NCBI RefSeq assembly: GCF_031928785.1
Contig: NZ_JARQAL010000003.1
Strand: one strand, 5' to 3'
DNA: 64,000 nucleotides
DNA from: Enterococcus_C asini_A
Lineage (GTDB): Bacteria; Bacillota; Bacilli; Lactobacillales; Enterococcaceae
Notes under the pieces: model-generated
Database searches by the model: none
What the model was told of the DNA's origin: nothing
Seen by the model: only the letters and a program-made list of their open reading frames with translations
In this document: positions 27,284 to 35,306 of the stretch, one piece after another
How positions within the stretch are numbered: position 1 is the first letter of the stretch
Layout of the letters: each line of letters starts with the position of its first letter
Translations under genes and position numbers: made by a program

Positions 27284-28747
27284 ATGAGTCAAAATCAAAA
27301 GCAATTGCGTTGGTTTACGGTCGGCTTAATTGCCTTCAATATGGTTTGGGGCTTAGGAAACGTGGTGAACAACTACGCCCAACAAGGAATTTCCGTAGTT
27401 ACCTCATGGATCTTAATTCTAGCGTTATATTTTATCCCTTATGCTTTGATCGTAGGACAACTAGGTTCGACTTTTAAAGACAGTAAAGGTGGGGTTAGTT
27501 CTTGGGTAGAAAATACTTCTACGAAACGACTAGCTTATTATGCAGCTTGGACGTATTGGGTAGTGCATATTCCTTATCTTGCCCAAAAACCTCAAGCAAT
27601 TATGATTGCCCTAGGTTGGGCGGTACAAGGAAATGGAGATATGCTTTCTAATATGTCCATGACTACCATTGCCTTGATTAGTTTAGTGATTTTCTTAGCT
27701 TTCTTGTACTTGTCTACAAAAGGTTTGTCCACATTAAAAGTCATTGGTGGACTTGCTGGGACAGCGATGTTTATCATGTCCATCTTGTTCATCTTGCTTG
27801 CAGTTGGTGCGCCGGCAATCAGCCAAGGCATGGAATTTGCAACACCAGATATGGGGAATATCAAAACTTATATTCCAAAGTTTGACTTCTCCTATTTTAC
27901 TACTATTTCGATGTTGGTCTTTGCCGTTGGGGGAGCAGAAAAAATCTCTCCTTATGTAAACCAAACAAAAAATCCTGCCAAAGAATTTCCAAAAGGGATG
28001 TTTCTATTAGCGGGGATGGTAGGGGTTTCTGCCATTTTAGGTTCTGTAGCTATGGGAATGCTTTTTGCCAGCAACAACATCCCTGCGGATTTAATGCGTA
28101 ATGGGGCCTATAGTGCCTTCCAACAACTTGGTGAATATTATGGTGTCGGGAATTTCTTGATGATCGTCTACGCTTTGACCAATACGATTGGTCAAATCTC
28201 TGCGTTGGCGTTCTCCATTGATGCGCCATTGCAAATTCTTTTGGCAGATGCTGACCCAATGTTCGTACCAAATTGGTTACGGAAACGTTCCAAAAAAGGC
28301 ACATTGGTTAATGGCTACCTCTTTACTGGTATTTTAGTAAGTATCATCATCTTGTTACCGATTCTCGGAATTGGCAATATGGATGAATTGGTGAAATGGA
28401 TGACCAACTTGAATTCCGTTGTAATGCCAATGCGTTATTTGTGGGTTTTCTTTGCTTACATGATGTTGAACAAAGCTTGGAAAAACTACAAATCTGAATA
28501 CAAGTTTATGAAAAATCCAAAACTCGGCTTTATCGCTGGTACGTGGTGCTTTGTGTTCACTGCTTTTGCCTGTGTTTTGGGAATGGTGCCGAAATTGGAA
28601 TATGCTGCTGATCCAAAAGCATGGTGGTTCCAATTGGCAACGAATATCTTAACACCAATCGTCTTGATTATGTTAGGAATGATCTTGCCAGCAATTGCCC
28701 GTCGTGACAAGAATAAAGAAGCTGTACCAGAGTTGAAAGAAGTGTAA
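27284..28747 (+). CDS. APC-superfamily amino acid permease
   Basis: A 487-residue integral membrane protein with about 12 hydrophobic segments and APC-type features: a first segment FNMVWGLGNVVNNYAQQG with the glycine-rich break of TM1, and FAVGGAEKISPYVNQTKNPAKEFPKG in the TM6-TM7 region, similar to the GadC/YjeM type of permeases. Hydrophobic content and length suit an amino acid/proton symporter or exchanger. Substrate cannot be predicted. AAAGGAGCG precedes the ATG. It is transcribed alone; the neighbours are unrelated. Confidence 0.85.
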   Translation: MSQNQKQLRWFTVGLIAFNMVWGLGNVVNNYAQQGISVVTSWILILALYFIPYALIVGQLGSTFKDSKGGVSSWVENTSTKRLAYYAAWTYWVVHIPYLAQKPQAIMIALGWAVQGNGDMLSNMSMTTIALISLVIFLAFLYLSTKGLSTLKVIGGLAGTAMFIMSILFILLAVGAPAISQGMEFATPDMGNIKTYIPKFDFSYFTTISMLVFAVGGAEKISPYVNQTKNPAKEFPKGMFLLAGMVGVSAILGSVAMGMLFASNNIPADLMRNGAYSAFQQLGEYYGVGNFLMIVYALTNTIGQISALAFSIDAPLQILLADADPMFVPNWLRKRSKKGTLVNGYLFTGILVSIIILLPILGIGNMDELVKWMTNLNSVVMPMRYLWVFFAYMMLNKAWKNYKSEYKFMKNPKLGFIAGTWCFVFTAFACVLGMVPKLEYAADPKAWWFQLATNILTPIVLIMLGMILPAIARRDKNKEAVPELKEV

Positions 28748-28760
28748 TAGCGTAATTTAT

Positions 28761-28784
28761 GGCCGGGATTTCCCGGTCTTTTTG
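28761..28784 (+). terminator. Terminator after the permease
   Basis: GGCCGGGA pairs with TCCCGGTC (one G-T pair), followed by TTTTTG. Confidence 0.85.
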
Positions 28785-28797
28785 TATCCTTTTAAAA

Positions 28798-28826
28798 TTG
28801 ACAATCTAATAGTTGCTTTCTAAAAT
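28798..28826 (+). promoter_or_regulatory. Promoter of the acetyltransferase gene
   Basis: TTGACA (28798-28803), 17 bases, TAAAAT (28821-28826): near consensus. Confidence 0.75.
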
Positions 28827-28872
28827 AGACTGTAATATCGCTTACAAAGATGAATCAATCTAGGAGGAGCAA

Positions 28873-29310
28873 ATGATGGAGTGGATTGTGCGTAAGTATC
28901 AAACCGAAGATGCCCAAAGTATTTGGGAGTTGAATACTAAGGAATTAGGGTATGTCTTTTCCTTAGAAGAGACGGAGGAAAAATTAGCAAGGCTGACAAA
29001 TAATCCCAGTCACTGCCTTTTAGTAGCAGAAATGCAAGGAAAGGTAGTAGGCTACATTCATGGAAATGATTACGAAGTGGTGTATATGCCTTCTTTTAAG
29101 AACATCATGGGGTTAGCAGTGGCAAAAGACTACCAGCATCAAGGAATTGGCAAGTCATTATTAATGGCTTTGGAACAGTGGGCAAAAGAGACTGGAGCAA
29201 AGGGAGTACGTCTTGTCTCTGGAGGAGAACGTTTCGCTGCACACCAATTTTATGAAAACTGTGGCTATCAAAAAAAGAAAATGCAAGCAAACTTTCGCAA
29301 AGAATTCTAA
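28873..29310 (+). CDS. GNAT family N-acetyltransferase
   Basis: A 145-residue acetyl-CoA-dependent acetyltransferase. The GNAT core is seen as VVGYIHGND (beta 4), MGLAVAKDYQHQGIGKSLL (motif A, with the Q-x-x-G-x-G pyrophosphate loop) and HQFYENCGYQKK (motif B). Substrate unknown. AGGAGGAG lies upstream; a second in-frame ATG follows immediately, so the start is uncertain by one residue. Confidence 0.88.
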   Translation: MMEWIVRKYQTEDAQSIWELNTKELGYVFSLEETEEKLARLTNNPSHCLLVAEMQGKVVGYIHGNDYEVVYMPSFKNIMGLAVAKDYQHQGIGKSLLMALEQWAKETGAKGVRLVSGGERFAAHQFYENCGYQKKKMQANFRKEF

Positions 29311-29341
29311 AAAACTTCCGGCCTTTGACCGGAAGTTTTTG
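29311..29341. terminator. Terminator between acetyltransferase gene and ldh
   Basis: 11-bp perfect arms (29311-29321 and 29329-29339) with T and A tracts; usable from both sides. Confidence 0.88.
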
Positions 29342-29345
29342 CCAT

Positions 29346-29384
29346 TCAACGTATTTACTCAACGTATTTACTCAGCGTATTTGC
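29346..29384. repeat. Three 13-bp tandem repeats across the ldh stop codon
   Basis: TCAACGTATTTAC at 29346-29358 and 29359-29371 are identical; the third copy 29372-29384 is TCAGCGTATTTGC. The ldh stop codon (29368-29370) lies inside the middle copy. Confidence 0.9.
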
Positions 29385-30327
29385 GAATCTTTTCAGTATT
29401 TTCTCGGATGATACTAGCAGAACTCCGGAATTTTTCTTGTTCATTAGGTGTCAAATGAATTTCTAAAATATCAGCTACACCGCTGCGATTTAAAATAGCG
29501 GGAACACCAGCAAAAATATCACGTTCTCCATATTCCCCTTCTAGTAGAGTAGATACAGGAATAATTGAGTTTTCATTAAAAAGAATGGCTTTGATAATGC
29601 CCACTGAAGCAGAGGCGATGCCATAATAAGTGGTGCCTTTCCGATTGAAAATTTCCCAGCCTTCCTGAGTCGTCTTCAATACCAAATCATCTAAGTCAAT
29701 GTCTCCAACCAACTCAGGATTGTCGGCAATTACATCATGGAAAGCTTTGCCGGCGATGGTCACTGTAGACCAAGGAACCATCAATGAATCGCCGTGTTCT
29801 CCCATGGCGTACCCATACACACTGCGGGGGTCCACATCTACTAAATCAGCGAGGAAGTTTTGCAAACGGGCTGAATCAATAGAAGTACCGGTGCCAATCA
29901 CTTGATTTTTCGGTAGTCCAGAAAGTTTATACACTAGATAAGCCAGCATATCTACTGGATTGGATACTACAATAAAGACGCCATCAAAGCCGCTTGCCAT
30001 AATGGGTTCCACAATGGATTTGGCGATTTTGGCACTGATGTCCAAAGTGTCCAAACGAGTTTGTCCCGGTTTTGGTGGTGCACCAGCAGTAATCACTACG
30101 ATATCAGCATCGCCACAGTCTTGATAATCGCCAGCAGTCACTTTTACATTACGATCCAGGTATTTAATGGAATTTTTTAAATCTCGCACTTCTCCTAAAG
30201 CTTTTTCGTGATTAAGGTCAATCATTAAGACCTCGTCACAAACACCTTGGGTAATCAAACTAAAGGCTGTAGAAGAGCCGACTAGGCCACTCCCGACAAT
30301 TGCTACTTTTGACTTTTGTATACGCAT
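29368..30327 (-). CDS. ldh: L-lactate dehydrogenase family protein
   Basis: An NAD-dependent dehydrogenase of the LDH/MDH superfamily reducing pyruvate (or a related 2-oxoacid) to the L-hydroxyacid. Seen: Rossmann GSGLVGSSTAF, TAGAPPKPGQTRLD with substrate-loop Arg, VVSNPVDMLAYLVYKLSG, VIGTGTSIDSARL and the catalytic His in YAMGEHGDS. The open frame runs to 30573, but the family start MRIQKSKVAIVGSG corresponds to ATG 30327, with AAAGGA upstream (319 residues). It differs clearly from E. faecalis Ldh-1 as I recall it, so it may be a second LDH or a 2-hydroxyacid dehydrogenase. A Rex-like palindrome lies about 145 bases upstream. Confidence 0.85.
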   Translation of the reverse strand: MRIQKSKVAIVGSGLVGSSTAFSLITQGVCDEVLMIDLNHEKALGEVRDLKNSIKYLDRNVKVTAGDYQDCGDADIVVITAGAPPKPGQTRLDTLDISAKIAKSIVEPIMASGFDGVFIVVSNPVDMLAYLVYKLSGLPKNQVIGTGTSIDSARLQNFLADLVDVDPRSVYGYAMGEHGDSLMVPWSTVTIAGKAFHDVIADNPELVGDIDLDDLVLKTTQEGWEIFNRKGTTYYGIASASVGIIKAILFNENSIIPVSTLLEGEYGERDIFAGVPAILNRSGVADILEIHLTPNEQEKFRSSASIIRENTEKIRKYAE

Positions 30328-30471
30328 ATTGTTGTTTTCCTTTCTATAATAAAGAATCCTTACTTGAACTCTTTTCATGTTATCAAAGCTCTGTTGCTTT
30401 GACAAAGGATTCGTTTGATTTATCTTGAAAAGTCCATCCAAGAACAAATGGTCAAGACCACTTGTTTTATC

Positions 30472-30491
30472 TAGTGAAACATGTTCCACAA
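30472..30491. promoter_or_regulatory. Candidate Rex-binding site
   Basis: TAGTGAAACATGTTCCACAA matches the Rex consensus TTGTGAAA-N4-TTTCACAA at 14 of 16 defined positions. It lies between the divergent ldh and PTS genes. Rex senses NADH/NAD and commonly controls ldh genes. Confidence 0.55.
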
Positions 30492-30600
30492 AGAGGAAGA
30501 CGGCTACCTTTTCTGACTCATATTGCTTATGATGTTCTTGTAATCGATTTCTGATTTGGATTTTCAAAATCAAGATAATAATTTACAAGGAGTGTTAGCC

Positions 30601-30927
30601 ATGAGTAAACGTAAGATTATGTTAGTTTGTGCTGCTGGTATGAGCACCAGTATGTTGGTGGCCAAGATGCAAAATGCTGCAAAAGAACAAGGAGTAGAAG
30701 GAGAGATTTTTGCAGTTGCTGCTTCTGAAGCCGATAAACAATTAGCCAGTCAAAAAATTGATGTGGTATTGTTAGGACCGCAAGTTCGTTTTATGGAAAA
30801 GTAGTTTAAAGAAAAGCTTCAGCCTTTAGATATCCCAGTGGAAGTGATCAATATGGCGGATTACGGTATGATGAACGGGAAAAAGGTTCTGGAACAAGCG
30901 TTGAATTTAATGAAAGCTGAGGTATAA
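30601..30927 (+). pseudogene. Cellobiose/chitobiose-type PTS EIIB, interrupted by an in-frame amber codon
   Basis: The frame encodes a lactose/cellobiose-family EIIB: P-loop with the phosphorylated Cys10 in MLVCAAGMSTSMLV, VVLLGPQVRFM, and a C-terminal part with EVINMADYGMMNGKKVL. Codon 68 (30802-30804) is TAG, yet the same frame continues as a recognisable EIIB for 40 more codons to TAA at 30927. Without the stop the product would be 108 residues, the normal size. The simplest reading is a single nonsense mutation (CAG to TAG or AAG to TAG). AAGGAG precedes the ATG. The EIIA gene follows after 4 bases. A sequencing error or readthrough is also possible. Confidence 0.8.
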
Positions 30928-30931
30928 GTAA

Positions 30932-31243
30932 ATGGAAGAGCAAAACTTAGCCGCCATTATGGGATTGATTATTCATGGAGGAGATGCGAAGAGCAATGCT
31001 ATGGAGGCCATACAGGCAGCCAAAGAAGGCAATTTTGTAGAAGCAGATGAAAAAATCAAACAAGCCGAAACTGCTTTGACAGAGGCCCATCATTCCCAAA
31101 CCGGCCTTTTGACCAAAGAAGCACAGGGGGATCACATGGAAGTGACTTTGCTGACTGTTCATAGTCAAGATCATTTAATGACTTCGATTGCGTTTATTGA
31201 TCTAGCCAAGGAAATCATCGCAGTATATAAAAAAATTGGGTAA
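30932..31243 (+). CDS. Cellobiose/lactose-type PTS EIIA
   Basis: A 103-residue PTS EIIA of the lactose/N,N'-diacetylchitobiose family: three helices with the phosphorylatable His in EAHHSQTGLL and the second conserved segment HSQDHLMTSIAFIDLAKEI. It accepts phosphate from HPr and passes it to EIIB. It directly follows the interrupted EIIB, with no EIIC or glycosidase nearby, so its transporter partner must be encoded elsewhere if the protein still works. The beta-strand-poor, helical composition and length fit the family. Confidence 0.9.
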   Translation: MEEQNLAAIMGLIIHGGDAKSNAMEAIQAAKEGNFVEADEKIKQAETALTEAHHSQTGLLTKEAQGDHMEVTLLTVHSQDHLMTSIAFIDLAKEIIAVYKKIG

Positions 31244-31251
31244 AAGACTAG

Positions 31252-31292
31252 AAACTCTGAACAATGTGCTGATTTGTTCAGAGTTTCTTTTT
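31252..31292 (+). terminator. Terminator after PTS EIIA
   Basis: 13-bp perfect arms (31252-31264 and 31274-31286) followed by CTTTTT. Confidence 0.9.
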
Positions 31293-31373
31293 ATGTCTCC
31301 AAGAACCTTTGCGAATGAGTAATTGAATGTGAAAGATAGTGCAAAAAAGATTACAGCTGATAATTTACTGTAA

Positions 31374-31387
31374 TGAAAGCGCTTGAT
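31374..31387. promoter_or_regulatory. Weak cre-like site
   Basis: TGAAAGCGCTTGAT has a perfect left cre half and central GCGC but a poor right end. It lies in the 412-base gap between EIIA and the LysM gene. Confidence 0.25.
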
Positions 31388-31564
31388 TGGATAGCGGATT
31401 CTATCACAAAAAAACTTTTCAAAGTGCCCTTAATATTATCTTAACCCGCTTATTACAATTATCTGAATTTTTTACATAATAAAAAACTGATAATATCAAC
31501 TCTGAAACGCTAGTTATTATTTGGAAGGTGAATTTTGTAAGATTTTCACAATCCTGAAATATTC

Positions 31565-31581
31565 TGTTAAAGTCCTGTTAC
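31565..31581 (+). promoter_or_regulatory. WalR (YycF) box
   Basis: TGTTAA-AGTCC-TGTTAC matches the WalR consensus TGTWAH-N5-TGTWAH at every defined position. It lies 21 bases before the -10 element of a cell wall protein gene, the usual type of target. Confidence 0.65.
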
Positions 31582-31599
31582 CCAAAAACAACTCCGACT

Positions 31600-31608
31600 T
31601 GTTATGAT
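31600..31608 (+). promoter_or_regulatory. Extended -10 promoter of the LysM-3D gene
   Basis: TGT-TATGAT; no good -35, consistent with activation from the adjacent WalR box. Confidence 0.55.
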
Positions 31609-31655
31609 GTTCCTGTCAACAAGAACAACTACAATAACTTGAAGGAGATACATAT

Positions 31656-32300
31656 ATGAAACTGATTAAATCAATTTTATTTGGAACAACAGCAGTCTTA
31701 GCAGGAGTAGCCGCATTTGGTAGTCAATCTGATGCCGCTGAAATTGAACACACCGTTACTTCCTCTGATACACTTTGGGGCTTATCTATGAAATACTATG
31801 GTTCAGATGACTATATTGACACCATTGCCAAAGATAATAAGATTGCCGATACGGATATGATTTACGATGGAGAAGTGTTAACCATCAACACAGACTCCTC
31901 CGCTACGAAAGCTTCGACTGAAAATGCAGAGACAACTAGCAAAACAGAGGCAGCTACCGCAACAGCTGAAACTACAGAAACTACTACAGATTCTGCTAAT
32001 TACTCTGGTACAACTATGTATATGGAATCCACCGCATATAGCAGTGATCCTGCTGATACGTTAGGTGGAGGTACTATAACTGCCACTGGTCAAAATCTTT
32101 TAGAAAACCCAATGGCTGTAGCCGTTGATCCTAGCGTGATTCCACTAGGGACTCACTTATATGTTGAAGGTTACGGAGAAGCTTATGCAGTAGATACCGG
32201 TAGTGCCATCCAAGGAAATATCATCGACGTTCATTTTTCGACTTATGAACAATGTGTTGCTTGGGGCCGTCGCCAAGTGAAAGTAACTATTATCGACTAA
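31656..32300 (+). CDS. Secreted LysM and 3D-domain cell wall protein
   Basis: A 214-residue exported protein. Signal peptide of about 28 residues ending SDAA; one LysM module (about 31-76, EHTVTSSDTLWGLSMKYYG) binding peptidoglycan; a Thr/Ser/Ala/Glu-rich linker (about 77-120); and a C-terminal 3D domain (about 122-214) with the aspartates of AYSSDPADT, VAVDPSVIPLGT and AVDTGSAIQGNIIDVHF. The 3D fold is shared with MltA and RpfB/YocH/Sps proteins, so a lytic transglycosylase-like muralytic role is likely. AAGGAGA precedes the ATG. The WalR box fits a wall-turnover enzyme. Confidence 0.9.
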   Translation: MKLIKSILFGTTAVLAGVAAFGSQSDAAEIEHTVTSSDTLWGLSMKYYGSDDYIDTIAKDNKIADTDMIYDGEVLTINTDSSATKASTENAETTSKTEAATATAETTETTTDSANYSGTTMYMESTAYSSDPADTLGGGTITATGQNLLENPMAVAVDPSVIPLGTHLYVEGYGEAYAVDTGSAIQGNIIDVHFSTYEQCVAWGRRQVKVTIID

Positions 32301-32314
32301 ACTCGCGGATAAGA

Positions 32315-32348
32315 AAAGGGCTGACAAATTGCTGTCAGCCCTTTTTTG
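32315..32348. terminator. Bidirectional terminator
   Basis: 13-bp perfect arms (32315-32327 and 32334-32346) between convergent genes, with T and A tracts. Confidence 0.9.
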
Positions 32349-32353
32349 TAGCT

Positions 32354-33673
32354 TCATTTTTTTAAAGTCCATTGTTGATCGTTTAAATTTTGATCTTGGA
32401 GTATATCGGTTAAATAGTTTTTTAAAAAACTAGTCTGAGTGAGAAGCTGATAGCCTGGATCTTGCTCCAAATTAGTAACAGAGCCATCCTCTCGCCAGTC
32501 ATTTCCTTGAAAATAATCCAAATTAACTTGTGCTAAAAAATCAGCGGCTGATTTCAACTGTGCCTCGTCAGTAATTTTTTGATTTAACAGAGTCTCGTAG
32601 GCCAAGCGTTCGCCATCTTTTAAAAAGAGTTCTTTTAAGTATTGATCATGATTGATTAATTGAGTATTGGTTAGCTTTTTCTTTTGCGCCCAATCGGAAA
32701 CACTAATGGTCTTGCGGCTATAACTCATCTGATCCTTGGAGAGTTTTAAAAGGCCGTAGCCGTGATCAATAATATTATAGGAACTGGTAACAATTTCCGT
32801 CAGTCCATCTTCTGCCATAATGTCCTGGGCGTGAATGTGTCCGGAAAAAACTACCGAAACGCCGTAATTTTTTAAAAGTTTTTTAACTTGAGGACTATTA
32901 TCCAAAACATAGCCTTGATTAACACTTTTATTATGGGTCAAAAGATTGTGGTGCACAAAGACGATGGGTTCTTGATGTTGCTCTTTGGCACTTTGCAATT
33001 GCTTTTCTAGCCATTCTAATGTGGAGTCCCTGATGCTGCCTCCTGTAGAAGGTTGAGCAGAACTTTCACTCATGGGATAGTGGTTACTATCAAGTAACAA
33101 GAAGCGATATTCTGAATTGATGGCTAAGGCATAGCTTAAATCATCTGGAGCGACAGAAATTGCTTGTTCATAGCCATCTAAAAAAATTTTTTTAAAGTCT
33201 TCTGGGCTGATTTGCGGGGTCTTTTCTTGGTTTTTCTCCTTGAAACTTCGGGCCCAGCCGTCATAAAGATCGTGATTTCCTGGAATGCAGTAAAGGGAAA
33301 TCCCGGCTTTTTTTAAGGGACGAAAGAGTTCTTGCATTTTTTCAGCACTAATTTTTTCACCGTTTAACGTGAGATCCCCAGTTAAAATCAGGCCATCAGG
33401 TTTTGACACTAAAGCTTGATCAATAAAAGCTTGTAAGCTTTCTTCTTGATAGTCTAAATCTTTTCCGGCAGCGGTGGCTTTAATGAAAGTAAAAGCTTGT
33501 CCATCATCATGGAGTTCTGGAGCTAAAAAGTGAATATCAGTGGCAATCATAAAAGTAAGATTCTCTTTATCTTGGATGGTTTCGTCTTTTTCGTGTTTCA
33601 GTTGCTGACCACCCCATAGTACAAGTCCTGCTACTGCGATTAAAAATGCAGTTAGTAAAGTTTTTTTCTTCAT
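32354..33673 (-). CDS. Membrane-anchored calcineurin-like metallophosphoesterase
   Basis: A 439-residue protein with an N-terminal membrane anchor or uncleaved signal (about 5-22), so the enzyme domain faces the outside. All metallophosphoesterase motifs are there: ATDIHF, LTGDLTLNGE, IPGNHDLYD, VHHNLL and FSGHIHAQD. The C-terminal 120 residues form a helical extension. Substrate unknown; candidates are cyclic nucleotides or wall-related phosphodiesters. Monocistronic; divergent from the DUF1538 cassette. Confidence 0.85.
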   Translation of the reverse strand: MKKKTLLTAFLIAVAGLVLWGGQQLKHEKDETIQDKENLTFMIATDIHFLAPELHDDGQAFTFIKATAAGKDLDYQEESLQAFIDQALVSKPDGLILTGDLTLNGEKISAEKMQELFRPLKKAGISLYCIPGNHDLYDGWARSFKEKNQEKTPQISPEDFKKIFLDGYEQAISVAPDDLSYALAINSEYRFLLLDSNHYPMSESSAQPSTGGSIRDSTLEWLEKQLQSAKEQHQEPIVFVHHNLLTHNKSVNQGYVLDNSPQVKKLLKNYGVSVVFSGHIHAQDIMAEDGLTEIVTSSYNIIDHGYGLLKLSKDQMSYSRKTISVSDWAQKKKLTNTQLINHDQYLKELFLKDGERLAYETLLNQKITDEAQLKSAADFLAQVNLDYFQGNDWREDGSVTNLEQDPGYQLLTQTSFLKNYLTDILQDQNLNDQQWTLKK

Positions 33674-33734
33674 TTTTCTTCCTCATTTCCAGTGCCATAG
33701 TACCATAAATCTCCAAGAATGCCACGAGAGCCGT

Positions 33735-33763
33735 TTGAAGTTCGTCATAATTTAGGCTACACT
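33735..33763 (+). promoter_or_regulatory. Promoter of the DUF1538-PII cassette
   Basis: TTGAAG (33735-33740), 17 bases, TACACT (33758-33763). Confidence 0.5.
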
Positions 33764-33849
33764 AATATTAGTATTTATTGAGGAATATTTACTTTTTTCT
33801 AAGCAATTGTTCCTCAATTGGCAATTAATTTAGAAAAAGGAGGAATAGG

Positions 33850-34533
33850 ATGAGGAAAAGCTTTGAGGAAGTAATTGTTGCAATTTTACCTATGACTGTT
33901 CTAATCGTGGTATTGACTTTTATTTTTGCTCCGTTACCTAAAGACGATTTCATCACATTTATCGTGGGTGCTGGGATTATGATGATTGGCATGGCTTTGT
34001 TTTTATTTGGTGCGGATTATTCCATGTTACGAGTGGGGTCTCTCGTCGGGGAATATATGATTAAAAAGCGTAGTTTGGCTATTATGTGTAGTTTAGGGTT
34101 TGCTATTGGCATTGGGATTACGATTGCCGAGCCTTCCGTACAAGTTTTAGCACAACAAGTTCGAGATATTTCTGAAGGGGCCATTACTAAATTTATTTTA
34201 ATTGGTGTAGTGAGTGTGGGAACAGGGATTTTTCTATTTCTTGCTTTGCTACGAACCGTTTTTCGTCTGTCTTACTATCAGATGATGCTCATTGGCTATC
34301 TTGGAGTCTTTGTTTTATCCTTTTTTACCAGCCCTGAGTTTATGCCGATTGCATTTGATGCCGGCGGGGTAACAACTGGACCTGTGACGGTACCCTTTAT
34401 TTTGGCATTAGCCAGTGGGATGACCAGTATGATTCATCAAGATAAAGGAGACAGTGATAGTTTTGGCATGGTAGGAATTTCTTCTCTGGGACCTATTTTA
34501 GCCGTGATGATTTTGGGGGTGATTTTTAAATGA
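33850..34533 (+). CDS. DUF1538 membrane protein, first half
   Basis: A 227-residue integral membrane protein of the uncharacterised DUF1538 family, with about six hydrophobic segments. Two motifs stand out: IAEPSVQVLAQQV (AEP at 93-95) and AFDAGGVTTGPVTVPFIL (168-185). The next gene carries the same two motifs in the same order, so the pair looks like an ancestral duplication that could form one heterodimeric transporter or channel. GGAGGAATAGG precedes the ATG. The stop overlaps the next start as ATGA. Function unknown; association with a PII-like gene suggests a regulated transporter. Confidence 0.85.
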   Translation: MRKSFEEVIVAILPMTVLIVVLTFIFAPLPKDDFITFIVGAGIMMIGMALFLFGADYSMLRVGSLVGEYMIKKRSLAIMCSLGFAIGIGITIAEPSVQVLAQQVRDISEGAITKFILIGVVSVGTGIFLFLALLRTVFRLSYYQMMLIGYLGVFVLSFFTSPEFMPIAFDAGGVTTGPVTVPFILALASGMTSMIHQDKGDSDSFGMVGISSLGPILAVMILGVIFK

Positions 34534-35306
34534 ATTTGCTGAAACAGATATTTACTGGTTTAGGCACTCAAGTGGAAGAAGTTTTGTTAGCGATTGCACC
34601 GATTGTGATTCTATTTGTTCTTTTAAACGTCTTTAGCTTCAAGTTAAAGCCCCAAAAATTTTGGCGTATTATGTTAGGTTTTTTAATCACCACCATGGGA
34701 TTGATTCTCTTTTTACATGGGGTAAATATCGCCTATGTGCCGGTAGGTAAACATTTAGGTACGGAATTAGCTCGCATGGAGAGCAATTGGTTGTTGATTC
34801 CCATCGGTTTTATTATGGGATTTTTAGTTGGCTTTGCAGAGCCGGCCATACATGTTATGGTAAAGCAAGTAGAAGAAGAAAGTGGCGGTACTGTGAAGCG
34901 CAAAGTCCTTTTGGCAGTAGTTTCACTGGGAATTGGTGTTGCGGTAGCCTTGTCCATGTGGCGGCTTTTGGCCGGATTCAGCCTCTACTATTTCTTAATT
35001 CCAGGCTATCTGTTAGTATTCCTCTTAGGAAGAAAAGTAGACAAGATGTTTTTGGCCATGGCCTTTGATAACGGTGGCGTTGCTACGGGCCCCATGTGTT
35101 CGACGTTTATTTTATCCATGGCGGTTGCCATTGCCGCAGAAATCGAAGGTCGCAGCCCATTGATTGACGGTTTTGGGGTGGTAGCGCTAATCGCTTTAAC
35201 ACCGATTTTATCCACATTGGCACTAGGCTATATTTATAAATTAAAAGATGAACGAGACCATAAAGAAAGACAGCAATTACAAGAAGCGGGGGATGAAAAT
35301 GGATAA
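34530..35306 (+). CDS. DUF1538 membrane protein, second half
   Basis: A 258-residue DUF1538 membrane protein, paralogous to its upstream neighbour: FAEPAIHVMVKQVEEESGG (AEP at 103-105) and AFDNGGVATGPMCSTFIL (178-195) correspond to the motifs there. It has about six or seven membrane segments and a charged cytoplasmic tail (KDERDHKERQQ) not seen in the first protein, a possible docking site for the PII-like protein. It starts within the stop of the first gene and overlaps the PII-like gene by eight bases. Function unknown. Confidence 0.85.
   Translation: MNLLKQIFTGLGTQVEEVLLAIAPIVILFVLLNVFSFKLKPQKFWRIMLGFLITTMGLILFLHGVNIAYVPVGKHLGTELARMESNWLLIPIGFIMGFLVGFAEPAIHVMVKQVEEESGGTVKRKVLLAVVSLGIGVAVALSMWRLLAGFSLYYFLIPGYLLVFLLGRKVDKMFLAMAFDNGGVATGPMCSTFILSMAVAIAAEIEGRSPLIDGFGVVALIALTPILSTLALGYIYKLKDERDHKERQQLQEAGDENG

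Noticed and set aside
27284..28747. Glutamate/GABA antiporter GadC
   Set aside because: The APC fold fits, but no gadB lies nearby and the GadC C-terminal plug is not evident; a specific substrate is not supported.
30328..30573. N-terminal extension of Ldh by 82 residues in the open frame
   Set aside because: The extension shows no domain, carries the Rex-like site, and the internal ATG at 30327 has a ribosome binding site and the conserved family start.
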